A stretch of 64,000 nucleotides of DNA from positions 1-64,000 of the forward strand of contig NZ_JNYY01000028.1 of NCBI RefSeq assembly GCF_000716785.1, written 5' to 3'. The notes beneath the pieces are model-generated. The model was not told the origin of the DNA, searched no databases, and saw nothing but the letters and a program-made list of their open reading frames with translations. A program made the translations under genes and the position numbers. Shown here in pieces: positions 8,078 through 16,124 of this stretch. The stretch is from Amycolatopsis vancoresmycina. Lineage in GTDB: Bacteria; Actinomycetota; Actinomycetes; Mycobacteriales; Pseudonocardiaceae. Position 1 is the first letter of the stretch. Each line of letters opens with the position of its first letter.

Positions 8078-8488
8078 TCAGGCGGCGATCTTCGCCGGGG
8101 CTGTCTTCCGCAGCCAGTACAGCCCGATGACCGGCAGTACCAGCGGGATGAACAGGTAGCCCTCGCCGTAGACCGACCAGACGGTCGGGTGCCGGAAGGC
8201 GGCCGCGTCGACGAGGCTCAGCGTGCCGATCGTCAGCACACCCAGCAGTTCGATCGAGCAGGCCGCGAGGGCCACGCGCCACCAGCCGTCGCCGCGCCGG
8301 GCCAGTGCGATGGTCGCGACGATGTAGACGGCCGCGGCGAAGGCCGAGAGCAGGTAGGCGAGCGGAGCTTCGTGGAACTTCGTGCTGATCTGGACGCCGG
8401 CCCGCGACGTCGCCGCCAGCGCGAAGATCGCGTACACAGCGACGAGCACCCGCCCGGGGCCGCTGGCCGTCCTACGCTGTTGCTCCAC
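8078..8488 (-). CDS. small four-helix membrane protein, function unknown
   Basis: 136 aa, start ATG 8488. Four hydrophobic segments (around residues 13-28, 43-62, 70-90 and 112-128), a charged N-terminus and a short KTAPAKIAA tail. I recognise no functional motif. The 5' end overlaps the upstream membrane gene by 17 bp, so the two are translated as a unit and may form a complex. Both look like conserved actinomycete integral membrane proteins. Confidence 0.65.
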   Translation of the reverse strand: MEQQRRTASGPGRVLVAVYAIFALAATSRAGVQISTKFHEAPLAYLLSAFAAAVYIVATIALARRGDGWWRVALAACSIELLGVLTIGTLSLVDAAAFRHPTVWSVYGEGYLFIPLVLPVIGLYWLRKTAPAKIAA

Positions 8489-8837
8489 TCCACACCTCGT
8501 TCAGTCGCAGCACCATCACCGGGATGGCCAGGCAGGCGATGCCGAGCACCGCGGTGCTCGACCGGCTTCGCTCGGCCAGCGCCCAGGCGGCGCCGACGGG
8601 CAGCACGACCAGGCAGCCGATCAGGTAGGCCAGGTAGGTCGCCAGGCTGCCGGGCCGCTCACCGCCGGCGAGCAGCACGATCCCGATGACCAGTTGCGCG
8701 ACCAGCAGCAGTTCGAGCCCGGCGAGCGCGACCAGGAGCGGGTTGTCCGGCAGCCGGTTGCGAGCCGACTGCACAAAGCTCCAGAGCGCGACGAGCGTGG
8801 CAGCCATGGCGACCGTCACGGCGAATCCGAAGATCAC
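8472..8837 (-). CDS. small four-helix membrane protein, first gene of a two-gene operon
   Basis: 121 aa, start ATG 8837 with a GGAGGAA ribosome site. Four hydrophobic stretches (MIFGFAVTVAMAATLVALW, LLVALAGLELLLVAQLVIGIVLL, a Tyr-rich YLAYLIGCLVVLPVGAAWAL, and the C-terminal AVLGIACLAIPVMVLRLNEVW). No catalytic motif is visible. It overlaps the downstream 136-aa membrane gene by 17 bp. Function unknown. Confidence 0.65.
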   Translation of the reverse strand: MIFGFAVTVAMAATLVALWSFVQSARNRLPDNPLLVALAGLELLLVAQLVIGIVLLAGGERPGSLATYLAYLIGCLVVLPVGAAWALAERSRSSTAVLGIACLAIPVMVLRLNEVWSGATA

Positions 8838-9281
8838 CCGTTCCTCCTTCCGGTCCGCCGGCCGTCAACTTACTCCGTGGTACCCGCTGGTCCGTGCGCC
8901 GAGGTGCCGCGGGCGTGGTGTGGGCCACCGCATCGATCCTGCCTGCTCGACGGCCTCGACACGAAATACGGGTGACGTGAAAATGAATCACCGGTCGTGT
9001 TGATGGCATTCTGCCAATTCGACGGGCATTTGAGCTGGTTCTTCACTGGACCTGCGCAATGTCTCGGGGAAACGTTTACGTTACAACTCTTTGGTGTGAC
9101 GTGTTCGGTCGAGAGGATCACCCTGGGTTCGACTACCGGCGAGTAAGTGACCTTTTTGCCTACCTCGGATAGCCCAGTTGAACCGCCGGGTTGGCGGATT
9201 GGCTCAGGGCGGTTCGGCGTGGGGGAATATTCTCCGTCCCAGAGCCTTGATGCCTGGGGATCGTACGGAGGGGTATCTCGG
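8838..9281. other. intergenic region ahead of lanKC, no supported gene
   Basis: This 444-bp gap was read in all frames for a class III lanthipeptide precursor (leader with an ILxLQ/LLDLQ-like motif, core with Ser-X-X-Ser-X(2-5)-Cys) and none was found. It is less GC-rich than its surroundings around 9050-9110, where promoter-like AAACGTTTACGTTACAA occurs. The lanKC frame itself stays open back to 9147 without a recognisable domain. A GGAGGGG ribosome site lies at about 9267-9273. Confidence 0.5.
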
Positions 9282-11846
9282 ATGGACCTGCGCCACGAAG
9301 CATTTTGCTTCGCTGATCCGTTGTTCTACGACGAGCAGCGGGAAAACGGCGCGCCGATCGACGATTTCACCACGACGCTCCCGCTGCCGGAAACCGGCTG
9401 GGTCGCCTCCGGCAAGGGAATCTGGCGCGCGATGCGCCCTGCAGGACGGGCTCTTCCCGCGCAAGGCTGGAAGATCCGTGTCTCCGCCGGCCCGGACAAC
9501 GCGCGCCGCGTGCTTGCGCAGGTGTACGAGAGCTGCGTCGAGCACCGGATCGCGTACGAGCACCTCCGCTCGGCGTCGGCCTTGCTCGCGCGGAATTCGA
9601 AATACGCCTCCCCGGTCGGCGGCGTCGAGCTGGCGGCCGTTTACCCGGCCGACGACAACGAACTCGAGCGAGTGCTCGCGGACCTGTCGACGCGGCTCGC
9701 GGCTGAGCACGGTCCTGACATTCCGAGCGCCCTTCGGTACGGCGACGGACCGCTCTACGTGCGTTACGGAGGATTCGACGAACAGTGGGTCGAGCATGAC
9801 GGTCACCGCGTTCCCGCGGTCCGCAAGCCGGACGGCAGGCTGGTGCCCGACCGGCAGGGGCCCACGTTCGCTGTGCCCGATTGGGTGAAGATTCCGGCCT
9901 GTTTGCAAACCACGATCGCCGCGCGCAGGCGCGGTGCGCCGGTCCAGTTCCCCTACCGGCTGACGAGCCCTCTCCGCTCCTCGATCGGCGGCGGCAGCTA
10001 CCTAGCCGTCCCGAAGGCGGGTGGGGATCAGGTCGTCCTCAAGGAGGCCCGCCCGCACACCGGCCTCGACGAAGGGATGGCCGATGCGGTCGAACGGCTC
10101 GGCCGTGAGCACGACGTGCTCGTCCGGCTCGCCGGCATCCCCGGCGTGCCGCAGGTCCTCGACCGGTTCACCGTCTCGGAACGCCACTACTTGGCGGTGG
10201 AGTACCTACCCGGCACCTCCCTCGACAGCTGGATGACCCGCAACCACCCGCTGACCGGCCATAGTGCGACGGCGGCCGACCTCTCCGCCTACGCGCGGCG
10301 CGCGCTGGACATTGTCGCGCGAGTGGAGAAGGCGATCGAGGCGGTCCACGCCTGCGGCATCGTCCTGGGCGACCTGCACCCGCTGAACATCCTGATCGAC
10401 GAAGACCACGACGACCGAATCTCCCTGACCGACTTCGAATCGGCGTTCGACGTCGAGCCTGGCATCCGGCCGGCGCCGGGTACGCCCGGGTTCTCTGCTC
10501 CGGAGGACCGCGCTGGCTTCGAGGTCGACGAGCATGCGGTGGCTGCGTTGCGCCTGTTGCTGTTCCTGCCGCTTCTCCCGCTGATGAAGCTCGCCCCGGC
10601 GAAGCTGCGTCGTGTCGCCGGCTTCGTCGAACACCGGTTTGCGCTGCCTGAGGGGTATGCCGATGGCGCAGTCTCGGTGCTGGCCCCGCGTGGAGGCGCT
10701 GCGGAGCCGGCGCCGCTCCACACCGAGCTCGACCACGACAAACCGGACTGGTCGCTGGTCCGCAAGCAGATCGTCGAGGCGATCCTGGCCAGCGCGACCC
10801 CGGCACGCCAGGATCGGCTGTTCCCCGGGGACGTCGAGCAGTTCGAGGTGGGTGGCGCCTGTTTCGGCGTCGGGGCTGCGGGCGTGCTGCACGCTCTCGA
10901 CGTCGTCGGCGCCGGGAGGTTTCCCGAGCACGAACGATGGCTGATCGAGTCGGTCCGTCGTGACCCGCCGACCCGGCCGGGCTTCTACGACGGCAGCTCA
11001 GGGATCGCCTACGTGCTGGAGAGCTTCGGACACCACGACGAGGCGGGCAAGCTGCTGGCGTCGTGCGCCCAGCTCGTCGAGCAGATGACCGACCACTCCC
11101 TGGAGAGCGGGCTGGCCGGGATCGGGCTGACGATGTTGCACTTCGCGACGGTGCGGCAGGACAACGAGTTCGGCCGCCAGGCGCTGACCACGGCCGTCCG
11201 GCTGGCCGAGGCGCTGGAGACGGCGGCGCCGCCGGGGAACTCGGCCCGCGCCGGGCTGCTGTCCGGCTGGTCCGGGCCTGCGCTGCTGTTCGTGCGGCTT
11301 TTCGAGCGCACCGGCGAGCCGGCCTGGTTGTCGTTCGCCGACCAGGCGTTATGCCGTGACCTCGAGGAATGTGTCGAGGGCGGCGACGGCTCATTCCAGG
11401 TGCGCGACGGTGTGGCCCGTACGTTGCCCTACGCCGGCGTCGGGAGCGCCGGGATCCTCCTGGTCGCGGAGCAGCTGGCGCGGCACCGTCCCGATGCCGA
11501 GGCATGCGAGAGCGTCACCGCGCTGCGCGATGCCTGCCGCGGTGAGTTCGTCATGCACCCCGGCTTGCTCAACGGCCGGTGTGGGCTGGCGGTGGCGCTG
11601 GGCGCGAACGCGGGCGCGGGCCAAGCCGTCCGCGCGGCGATCGACCAGCACCTGGCCTGGCTGGCCTGGTACGCGGTGCCGTACAAAGGCGGCCTTGCCT
11701 TCCCTGGCGACCGGCTGCTTCGGCTCTCGATGGACGTCAAGACCGGCAGTTCGGGGATCCTCCTCTCGCTCGCCGCTCTGCTCGATGGCAGCGAAGTCCT
11801 GCCCTTCCTGGGTGGCACACCGCCCCACCTGGCTACCGGCCGGTGA
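9282..11846 (+). CDS. class III lanthionine synthetase LanKC
   Basis: 854 aa from ATG 9282, chosen for its GGAGGGG site 8 nt upstream and the family-typical opening MDLRHEAFCFADPLFYD. It has three domains. A phosphoSer/Thr lyase occupies about residues 1-210 (GWKIRVSAG, YVRYGGF). A Ser/Thr kinase occupies about 215-500 (VVLKEARPH lysine, GIVLGDLHPLNILID catalytic loop, TDFESAF in place of DFG). A LanC-like cyclase occupies about 520-850. The cyclase shows LLNGRCGLAVAL where class I, II and IV enzymes have the zinc-binding Cys-His, so the zinc ligands are missing; this makes it class III, not class IV. Such enzymes phosphorylate Ser/Thr of a precursor peptide, eliminate, and form (methyl)lanthionine or labionin. 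No precursor, transporter or protease gene is visible next to it. Confidence 0.92.
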   Translation: MDLRHEAFCFADPLFYDEQRENGAPIDDFTTTLPLPETGWVASGKGIWRAMRPAGRALPAQGWKIRVSAGPDNARRVLAQVYESCVEHRIAYEHLRSASALLARNSKYASPVGGVELAAVYPADDNELERVLADLSTRLAAEHGPDIPSALRYGDGPLYVRYGGFDEQWVEHDGHRVPAVRKPDGRLVPDRQGPTFAVPDWVKIPACLQTTIAARRRGAPVQFPYRLTSPLRSSIGGGSYLAVPKAGGDQVVLKEARPHTGLDEGMADAVERLGREHDVLVRLAGIPGVPQVLDRFTVSERHYLAVEYLPGTSLDSWMTRNHPLTGHSATAADLSAYARRALDIVARVEKAIEAVHACGIVLGDLHPLNILIDEDHDDRISLTDFESAFDVEPGIRPAPGTPGFSAPEDRAGFEVDEHAVAALRLLLFLPLLPLMKLAPAKLRRVAGFVEHRFALPEGYADGAVSVLAPRGGAAEPAPLHTELDHDKPDWSLVRKQIVEAILASATPARQDRLFPGDVEQFEVGGACFGVGAAGVLHALDVVGAGRFPEHERWLIESVRRDPPTRPGFYDGSSGIAYVLESFGHHDEAGKLLASCAQLVEQMTDHSLESGLAGIGLTMLHFATVRQDNEFGRQALTTAVRLAEALETAAPPGNSARAGLLSGWSGPALLFVRLFERTGEPAWLSFADQALCRDLEECVEGGDGSFQVRDGVARTLPYAGVGSAGILLVAEQLARHRPDAEACESVTALRDACRGEFVMHPGLLNGRCGLAVALGANAGAGQAVRAAIDQHLAWLAWYAVPYKGGLAFPGDRLLRLSMDVKTGSSGILLSLAALLDGSEVLPFLGGTPPHLATGR

Positions 11847-11870
11847 CGATGCCGCCACGACGGCCCGGGG

Positions 11871-11909
11871 CGGGCGGCCAACCTCCCAGCACCGGGAGCT
11901 AGCCGCCCG
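11871..11909 (+). terminator. stem-loop just after lanKC
   Basis: CGGGCGGC pairs with GCCGCCCG, and inside it CTCCC pairs with GGGAG. It lies 25 nt after the lanKC stop and is the first of four consecutive hairpins. It lacks the core shared by the next three, so it probably is the transcription terminator. Confidence 0.5.
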
Positions 11910-11910
11910 G

Positions 11911-11966
11911 GGTAGAGGCGCGGTCGTTGCCGGGGCGCCTTCCGGCAACGAACCGCGACCTCTACC
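11911..11966 (+). repeat. structured repeat unit 1 (core CGGGGCGCCTTCCGG)
   Basis: Near-perfect 23-bp hairpin: GGTAGAGG, CGCGGT and CGTTGCCGG pair with their complements on the 3' side, interrupted only by unpaired A at 11951 and 11958. The apical loop GGCGCCTT contains the self-complementary GGCGCC. The 15-nt core at 11931-11945 is identical in unit 2. Confidence 0.7.
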
Positions 11967-11975
11967 TGGCCGTCT

Positions 11976-12038
11976 GCGGTCGTGGTGCGATCGCCGGCGG
12001 GGCGCCTTCCGGCACGGCTCCGCAGGCTCCACGACCGC
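11976..12038 (+). repeat. structured repeat unit 2 (core CGGGGCGCCTTCCGG)
   Basis: The outer stem GCGGTCGTGG (11976-11985) pairs perfectly with CCACGACCGC (12029-12038). TGCG/CGCA and GCCGG/CCGGC stems lie inside. The core at 11998-12012 is identical to that of unit 1, although the outer stem sequences differ completely, so structure and apex are conserved rather than overall sequence. Confidence 0.7.
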
Positions 12039-12040
12039 GT

Positions 12041-12106
12041 GTGGGCAGTGGTGCGTCCGCGCGCGGGACGCCTTCCGGGAACGGCGCGCAGCCACTGCGA
12101 ATCCAC
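12041..12106 (+). repeat. structured repeat unit 3 (core CGGGACGCCTTCCGG)
   Basis: The stem GCAGTGG (12045-12051) pairs with CCACTGC (12092-12098), flanked by GTGG/CCAC and containing TGCG/CGCA as in unit 2. The core at 12064-12078 matches units 1 and 2 at 14 of 15 positions. It completes a tandem run with spacing of about 65 nt. Confidence 0.7.
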
Positions 12107-12276
12107 TTCTGTGCCGAGCCGGCTGCTCACACCCGTGCCGCCACCGGATCGACGCCTAGGTCGCCATCCGTGTGACCAGCCGCTCCGGTGAGCCGTCTGC
12201 TCGTCCACTGTGGATCGATTTAATGCGCTTTCAGCTTATCGCCGTCGGTGGGCCGCGGAACCCCTCGGTGGGAATC

Positions 12277-12315
12277 TGTGGACAACTCGCCGATTGTTGC
12301 AGTGCCTGTGGACAA
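12277..12315 (+). repeat. pair of DnaA-box-like direct repeats
   Basis: CTGTGGACAACTCG occurs twice, 30 bp apart. TGTGGACAA (12277-12285 and 12307-12315) is the reverse complement of the actinomycete DnaA box TTGTCCACA. Two boxes are too few for an origin and no dnaA/dnaN genes are near. They could titrate DnaA or place the following promoter under DnaA control. Confidence 0.4.
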
Positions 12316-12335
12316 CTCGGGCTGATCGGCCGGTT

Positions 12336-12358
12336 CTGTCGGTGCCGTCCGGCATCAT
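12336..12358 (+). promoter_or_regulatory. PafBC/RecA-NDp-type damage promoter with no intact gene
   Basis: CTGTCGGTG, 8 nt, CATCAT. This matches the LexA-independent DNA-damage promoter class driven by PafBC in actinobacteria (TTGTCRGTG-N8-TAnnnT) except at the first base and in the -10 hexamer. A full-strength ribosome site AAAGGAGGTGA (about 12403-12413) and GTG follow, but the frame then runs antisense through the thioesterase gene. Confidence 0.45.
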
Positions 12359-12429
12359 CGGAAGTGCAGGAAGAACGCAGCCCGCGAATCGACACCGCCG
12401 GAAAGGAGGTGACCCGGTGGCGGAGCACC

Positions 12430-12840
12430 TCACCCGGGCTGCAGCGCTTCCAGCGCCTCGCGCAGCTTGCCGGACACCGGCGTCGGCCGGCGGGACTCGC
12501 GGTCCACGAAGACGTGCACGAAGTGCCCTTCCGCGACCAGGGACTCGTCGGCGGCGTACATCCCTATCTCGTAGCGGACGCTGGACTTCCCGAGGTGCGC
12601 CACCCGCAACCCGACCCGCAGCGACCCAGGAAAGGAAACCGATGCGTGATACCCGCAGTGCGACTCGACGCACAGCCCGATCACCGCCCCGTTCTCGATG
12701 TCGAGGCCGCCCTGCTCGATGAGCCACGTGTTGATCACGGTGTCCATCAGCGAGTAGTGGACGACGTTGTTGACGTGGCCGTAGACGTCGTTGTCCTTCC
12801 AGCGCAACGGCACTGTCTGCCAGTGCGGGTACCCGTTCAC
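12430..12840 (-). CDS. hot-dog acyl-CoA thioesterase (YbgC/4HBT type)
   Basis: 136 aa. GTG 12840 overlaps the stop of the upstream dehydrogenase (GTGA), which fixes translational coupling; another GTG sits 3 nt upstream. The 4HBT signature DNDVYGHVNNVVHY lies near residues 14-27, with Asp as the expected catalytic residue, followed by ESHCGYHASVSFPGSLRVGLRV and SSVRYEIGMY. It would hydrolyse acyl- or hydroxyacyl-CoA in the cytosol. Coupling to a hydroxyacid-oxoacid transhydrogenase suggests a role in hydroxybutyrate or related short-acyl metabolism, which is inference. Confidence 0.88.
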   Translation of the reverse strand: MNGYPHWQTVPLRWKDNDVYGHVNNVVHYSLMDTVINTWLIEQGGLDIENGAVIGLCVESHCGYHASVSFPGSLRVGLRVAHLGKSSVRYEIGMYAADESLVAEGHFVHVFVDRESRRPTPVSGKLREALEALQPG

Positions 12841-14117
12841 CACAGGGACACCGACTCGCGCAGGATGACCGAAAGGTCGTCCGCGGACGCCTCGCGCGGG
12901 GCGGTGGCCAGCAGGCGTTGCTGCTTCAGCGTTCCTTCGACCAGGGAGTCCACATCGGACTCCGTGTAGCCGACGGCGCCGATGCCGTCCGGGATGCCGA
13001 TCTGCCGCATCAGGTCGATCAGCACCGCGGGCAGGTGGTCGGCGAAGTCGCCGGGCCACTCGAAGTCGGGCGCCAGGAGGCGTGCGACGCGCAGGTGGCG
13101 GTCCGGGGCCGCGCCGAAGGTGAAGCGGAACGCGGCGGGCGCGGTCAACGAGACCGCCATGCCGTGCGGAACCATGGGTTCTTCGCCCGGGTAACCCTCC
13201 GGGTGGAAATCCCTGACCTGCCCGGCGATCGGGTACGCGTTCGCGTGCGGGATGTGCACGCCGGCGTTGCCGAACCCGAGTCCGGCGAACGTCGCGGCCA
13301 ACGCCATGGCCTCACGCGCCTTGAGGTCGGCACCGTCGCGCACGGCGGCCGGGAGGGCCCACGACAACAACCGGAGTGACTGCTCGGCGAACATGTCGGC
13401 CAGCGGGTTCGACCCGCAGTACGGCACGCGCTGTTCCGGGCGCTTGCGCTCGAACTCGGTGTACGGCTTGGCGGTGTAGCTCTCCGCGGCGTGGCACAGG
13501 ATGTCCATGCCACTGGCGGCCGTCACCGCGGGTGGCTGGCTGACGGTGAGCCGCGGGTCGACGACGGCCAGGGTCGGGCGCAGCCGCAGGTGGCTGATCC
13601 CGCTCTTGACGCGCAGCGACAACACGTCCAGGACGCAGACCGTGGTGCTCTCCGAACCGGTGCCGGTGGTGGTGGGCACCGCGACCAGCGGCTTCAGCGG
13701 ACGGTCCGGTGCGCGGCCGCCGCCGACGGGGGCGTTGACGTAGTCCATCAGCTCGCCGTCGTTGCTGGTCAGCAGGTTCGCGGCCTTGGCCGTATCAATG
13801 GCCGAGCCGCCGCCGACGGCGACGAAGGCGTCGTACGGGCCTGTTCCGCGGGCGAAGTCAACCGCCTTCTGCATGCTGACATCGGTGGGTTCGACGTGTA
13901 CGCCGTCGAAGACCTCGGTCTCGATGCCGTAGCCGGCGATTCCTTCGGCGATGCGGTGCGGCCAGCCGGTCGCGGCCACCTGTGGGTCGGTCACGACGAG
14001 GACGCGGTGCGCGCCGTACTGGGTGAGGTCGTAGCCGATTTCGTCGCTGGCGCCGGTGCCGTACTTCAACGCCGGTGCGCCATAAGTAAAAACTGTTTCA
14101 TGTTCGGTCGCGGCCAA
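12837..14117 (-). CDS. iron-dependent hydroxyacid-oxoacid transhydrogenase (ADHFE1-like)
   Basis: 426 aa, ATG 14117. Group III iron-containing alcohol dehydrogenase. N-terminal nucleotide-binding half with VAVGGGSAIDTAKA and PTTTGTGSEST; metal ligands Asp in ASGMDILCHAAES and His residues in GNAGVHIPHANAYPIAG and VPHGMAVSL. The length and the insert TAKPYTEFERKRPEQRVPYCGSNPLAD fit the HOT/ADHFE1 subgroup, which couples gamma-hydroxybutyrate oxidation to 2-oxoglutarate reduction. It overlaps the thioesterase gene by 4 bp and is divergent from the ThDP enzyme, with a shared 160-bp promoter region. Confidence 0.88.
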   Translation of the reverse strand: MAATEHETVFTYGAPALKYGTGASDEIGYDLTQYGAHRVLVVTDPQVAATGWPHRIAEGIAGYGIETEVFDGVHVEPTDVSMQKAVDFARGTGPYDAFVAVGGGSAIDTAKAANLLTSNDGELMDYVNAPVGGGRAPDRPLKPLVAVPTTTGTGSESTTVCVLDVLSLRVKSGISHLRLRPTLAVVDPRLTVSQPPAVTAASGMDILCHAAESYTAKPYTEFERKRPEQRVPYCGSNPLADMFAEQSLRLLSWALPAAVRDGADLKAREAMALAATFAGLGFGNAGVHIPHANAYPIAGQVRDFHPEGYPGEEPMVPHGMAVSLTAPAAFRFTFGAAPDRHLRVARLLAPDFEWPGDFADHLPAVLIDLMRQIGIPDGIGAVGYTESDVDSLVEGTLKQQRLLATAPREASADDLSVILRESVSLW

Positions 14118-14279
14118 GTCTGCGGTCCTCGCTCCCTTGATCGGCTACCAGTCGGTCAAATCGGACATTCGGCCCATCCTTGTCCGGTTTCGGTGAAGAT
14201 CACTTGACTGCACTGAACGGTGCCCGCCTAAGCTCTCCTCATTAGATACCAACTGGGAGCGACCGTCGCCCAGACGGCC

Positions 14280-15911
14280 GTGCGGATCCTGACCGAGGCG
14301 CGTGTCCGCCGCGTGTACGCGGTGGTCGGTGAGTCCTTCCTGGAACTGCTCGACGCCCTGCAGCGCGAGCGGGAGATCACGCTGGTTTCGGCGCGGCACG
14401 ACGCGGGCGCGGCGTTCATGGCGGAGGCCGAGGGCAAGCTCACCGAACGTCCCGCCGTGCTGCTCGCCAGCCGGGGACCGAGCGCGGCGAGCCTGGCCAT
14501 CGGCGTCCAGACGGCCTACCAGGACGAGACGCCCATGGTCGTCCTGCTGGAGACGCCGGCGACCGAGCCGGTGTGGTCGTCGTCCGGGGAACTGCCGACG
14601 TCGGACCTCACGGCCATGTTCGAGTCGATCGCCAAATCGACACTGCGGGTGACCGACCCGGACGGCCTGCCCGGGCTGCTGGCGCACGCTTTGACGACGT
14701 CGCAGGAGGGCCGGCCGGGGCCCGTTGTGCTCGGCGTGCCCTGCGACATCTGGGGCATGCCCTACGACGCGGCGAAGCCGATGGCGCGGGTGCGGCCGCC
14801 GGCGTCCGGCACGCTGGGCCGTTCGGCGGACGCCGTCGCCCAGCTGGTGGACGAGGCCAAGTACCCGGTCGTCATCGTCGGCGGGCGGGCGCGGTCGGCG
14901 CGGGACGAACTGATCGCCGTCGCCGACGAACTCGCGCTGCCCGTCTACAACGCCTTCCGGCGGCAGGACGCCTTCCCGGAGAACCACGCCCGGTACGCCG
15001 GGCACCTCGGGCTCGGCATCCCCGCCCGGCAGCTGGACGCGCTCGAGCGCGCCGACCTCGTGCTCGCGCTCGGCACCCAGCTCGACGAGGTGACGACGCA
15101 GGCCTACCGCTACCCGACGGCGCAGCAGACGCTGGTCATGGTCGGCACCGGCATCGACGTCAGCCCGAAGCGGCGGGGGCTGACCTTCCGCGTCGACTCT
15201 GAAGTCGAGCCGTTCCTGCGGGAGCTGCGGGCGGTGGCGTCGCCGCGGACGCGACGGGCTTCGGCGGCCAACGCGGCCGTCCACACCTTCATGACCCCGC
15301 CCGACACCAGCGGGAACACCCGGGTGCACCCCGTCGACGTCGTGCGCGCGCTGCGCAGGCTGGCGCCCGAGGACACCATCGTGACCAGCGACGCGGGCAA
15401 CTTCGCGCAGTTCATGCACCGCTACTGGTGCTTCACCGCGCCGCGCAGCCAGCTCGGGCCGAGCAACGCCGCCATGGGCTACGCCGTGCCGGCCGCCGTG
15501 GCGGCGAAACTGGCCGAACCGCGGCGGACCGTCGTCGCCATGGTCGGGGACGCCGGGACGCTGATGACCGGGCAGGAGATCGAAACCGCCGTCCGGTACC
15601 GGGCGCCGGTGATGGTCGTCGTCTTCCAGAACGGCGTGCACGGGGCGCTCGCCATGCACCAGGCCCGCACCTACGGCAGGCTCACCGGGGTCTCCATCCC
15701 GTTGACCGACTTCGCTTCGTGGGCGCGTGGCCTGGGCGCCGCCGGGTACACCGTGGACGATCGGGAAGAGCTCGAGCCCATCATCGCCAGCGCGCTGGTG
15801 CGGCAACGGCCGTGCGTCATCGACGTGCGCACGGATCCCGACGTGGTGACCCCGGACGTGCGGCTTTCGGCCCTGCTCGGGCAGGCGCGGCCGCAACCTC
15901 CCGCACAGTAA
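14280..15911 (+). CDS. ThDP-dependent enzyme (acetolactate synthase/benzoylformate decarboxylase family)
   Basis: 543 aa from GTG 14280. Family-like sequence (GATVAQTAV) continues upstream in frame to about 14256 with no ATG or GTG, so the true start may be CTG 14253. The PYR domain has VVGESFLELLDAL and the conserved Glu of AEAEGK. The central Rossmann-like domain has YPVVIVGGRARSARDEL. The PP domain has VGDAGTLMTGQEIETAVRYR...VVFQNG, a variant of the GDG...NN ThDP/Mg motif (GDA and QN). Decarboxylation or carboligation of a 2-oxoacid is likely; the substrate is unknown. It is divergent from the transhydrogenase, so a shared pathway is possible. Confidence 0.8.
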   Translation: MRILTEARVRRVYAVVGESFLELLDALQREREITLVSARHDAGAAFMAEAEGKLTERPAVLLASRGPSAASLAIGVQTAYQDETPMVVLLETPATEPVWSSSGELPTSDLTAMFESIAKSTLRVTDPDGLPGLLAHALTTSQEGRPGPVVLGVPCDIWGMPYDAAKPMARVRPPASGTLGRSADAVAQLVDEAKYPVVIVGGRARSARDELIAVADELALPVYNAFRRQDAFPENHARYAGHLGLGIPARQLDALERADLVLALGTQLDEVTTQAYRYPTAQQTLVMVGTGIDVSPKRRGLTFRVDSEVEPFLRELRAVASPRTRRASAANAAVHTFMTPPDTSGNTRVHPVDVVRALRRLAPEDTIVTSDAGNFAQFMHRYWCFTAPRSQLGPSNAAMGYAVPAAVAAKLAEPRRTVVAMVGDAGTLMTGQEIETAVRYRAPVMVVVFQNGVHGALAMHQARTYGRLTGVSIPLTDFASWARGLGAAGYTVDDREELEPIIASALVRQRPCVIDVRTDPDVVTPDVRLSALLGQARPQPPAQ

Positions 15912-16051
15912 GGATTCTGCTGCGTTTCGTTCCGGAAAAGGCGGGAATGTCGTGTGGTAGCAGGGCGTTGGCTCGGGTAGCCTGACGGTGTTCCGGTGGT
16001 GGTTCGCCGCTGAACCTTCCCGGCCGAGTCCCGGCGGGAGACAACCGGTTT

Positions 16052-16074
16052 CTGTCGGTGCCGCATGGCACCAT
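16052..16074 (+). promoter_or_regulatory. PafBC/RecA-NDp-type damage promoter
   Basis: CTGTCGGTG, 8 nt, CACCAT, the same architecture as the element at 12336 and close to the LexA-independent damage promoter of actinobacteria. The predicted transcription start is at about 16081, some 44 nt ahead of the small ORF at 16125. Confidence 0.45.
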
Positions 16075-16124
16075 CACGGTCATGACCCGCGCCGAAGCGG
16101 GCAGGGAACGAGGGGAGTTTCGAC

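Noticed and set aside
8870..9121. 83-codon minus-strand frame with several Cys and Ser, considered as a lanthipeptide precursor
   Set aside because: No leader motif, wrong strand relative to lanKC, no ribosome site, and Cys spacing unlike class III cores.
9060..9175. 37-codon plus-strand ORF (MSRGNVYVTTLWCDVFG...) ahead of lanKC
   Set aside because: One Cys only, no Ser-X-X-Ser-X-Cys core, poor ribosome site and weak codon bias.
11911..12106. CRISPR array
   Set aside because: Repeats are hairpins with variable stems rather than identical repeats with spacers; no cas genes.
12277..12315. Replication origin
   Set aside because: Only two DnaA boxes and no dnaA, dnaN or AT-rich unwinding region.
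12210..12722. 170-codon plus-strand frame with AAAGGAGGTGA before an internal GTG
   Set aside because: The ribosome site is excellent, but the frame is antisense to the thioesterase gene and encodes an Arg/Pro-rich shadow; kept only as a promoter-fossil observation.
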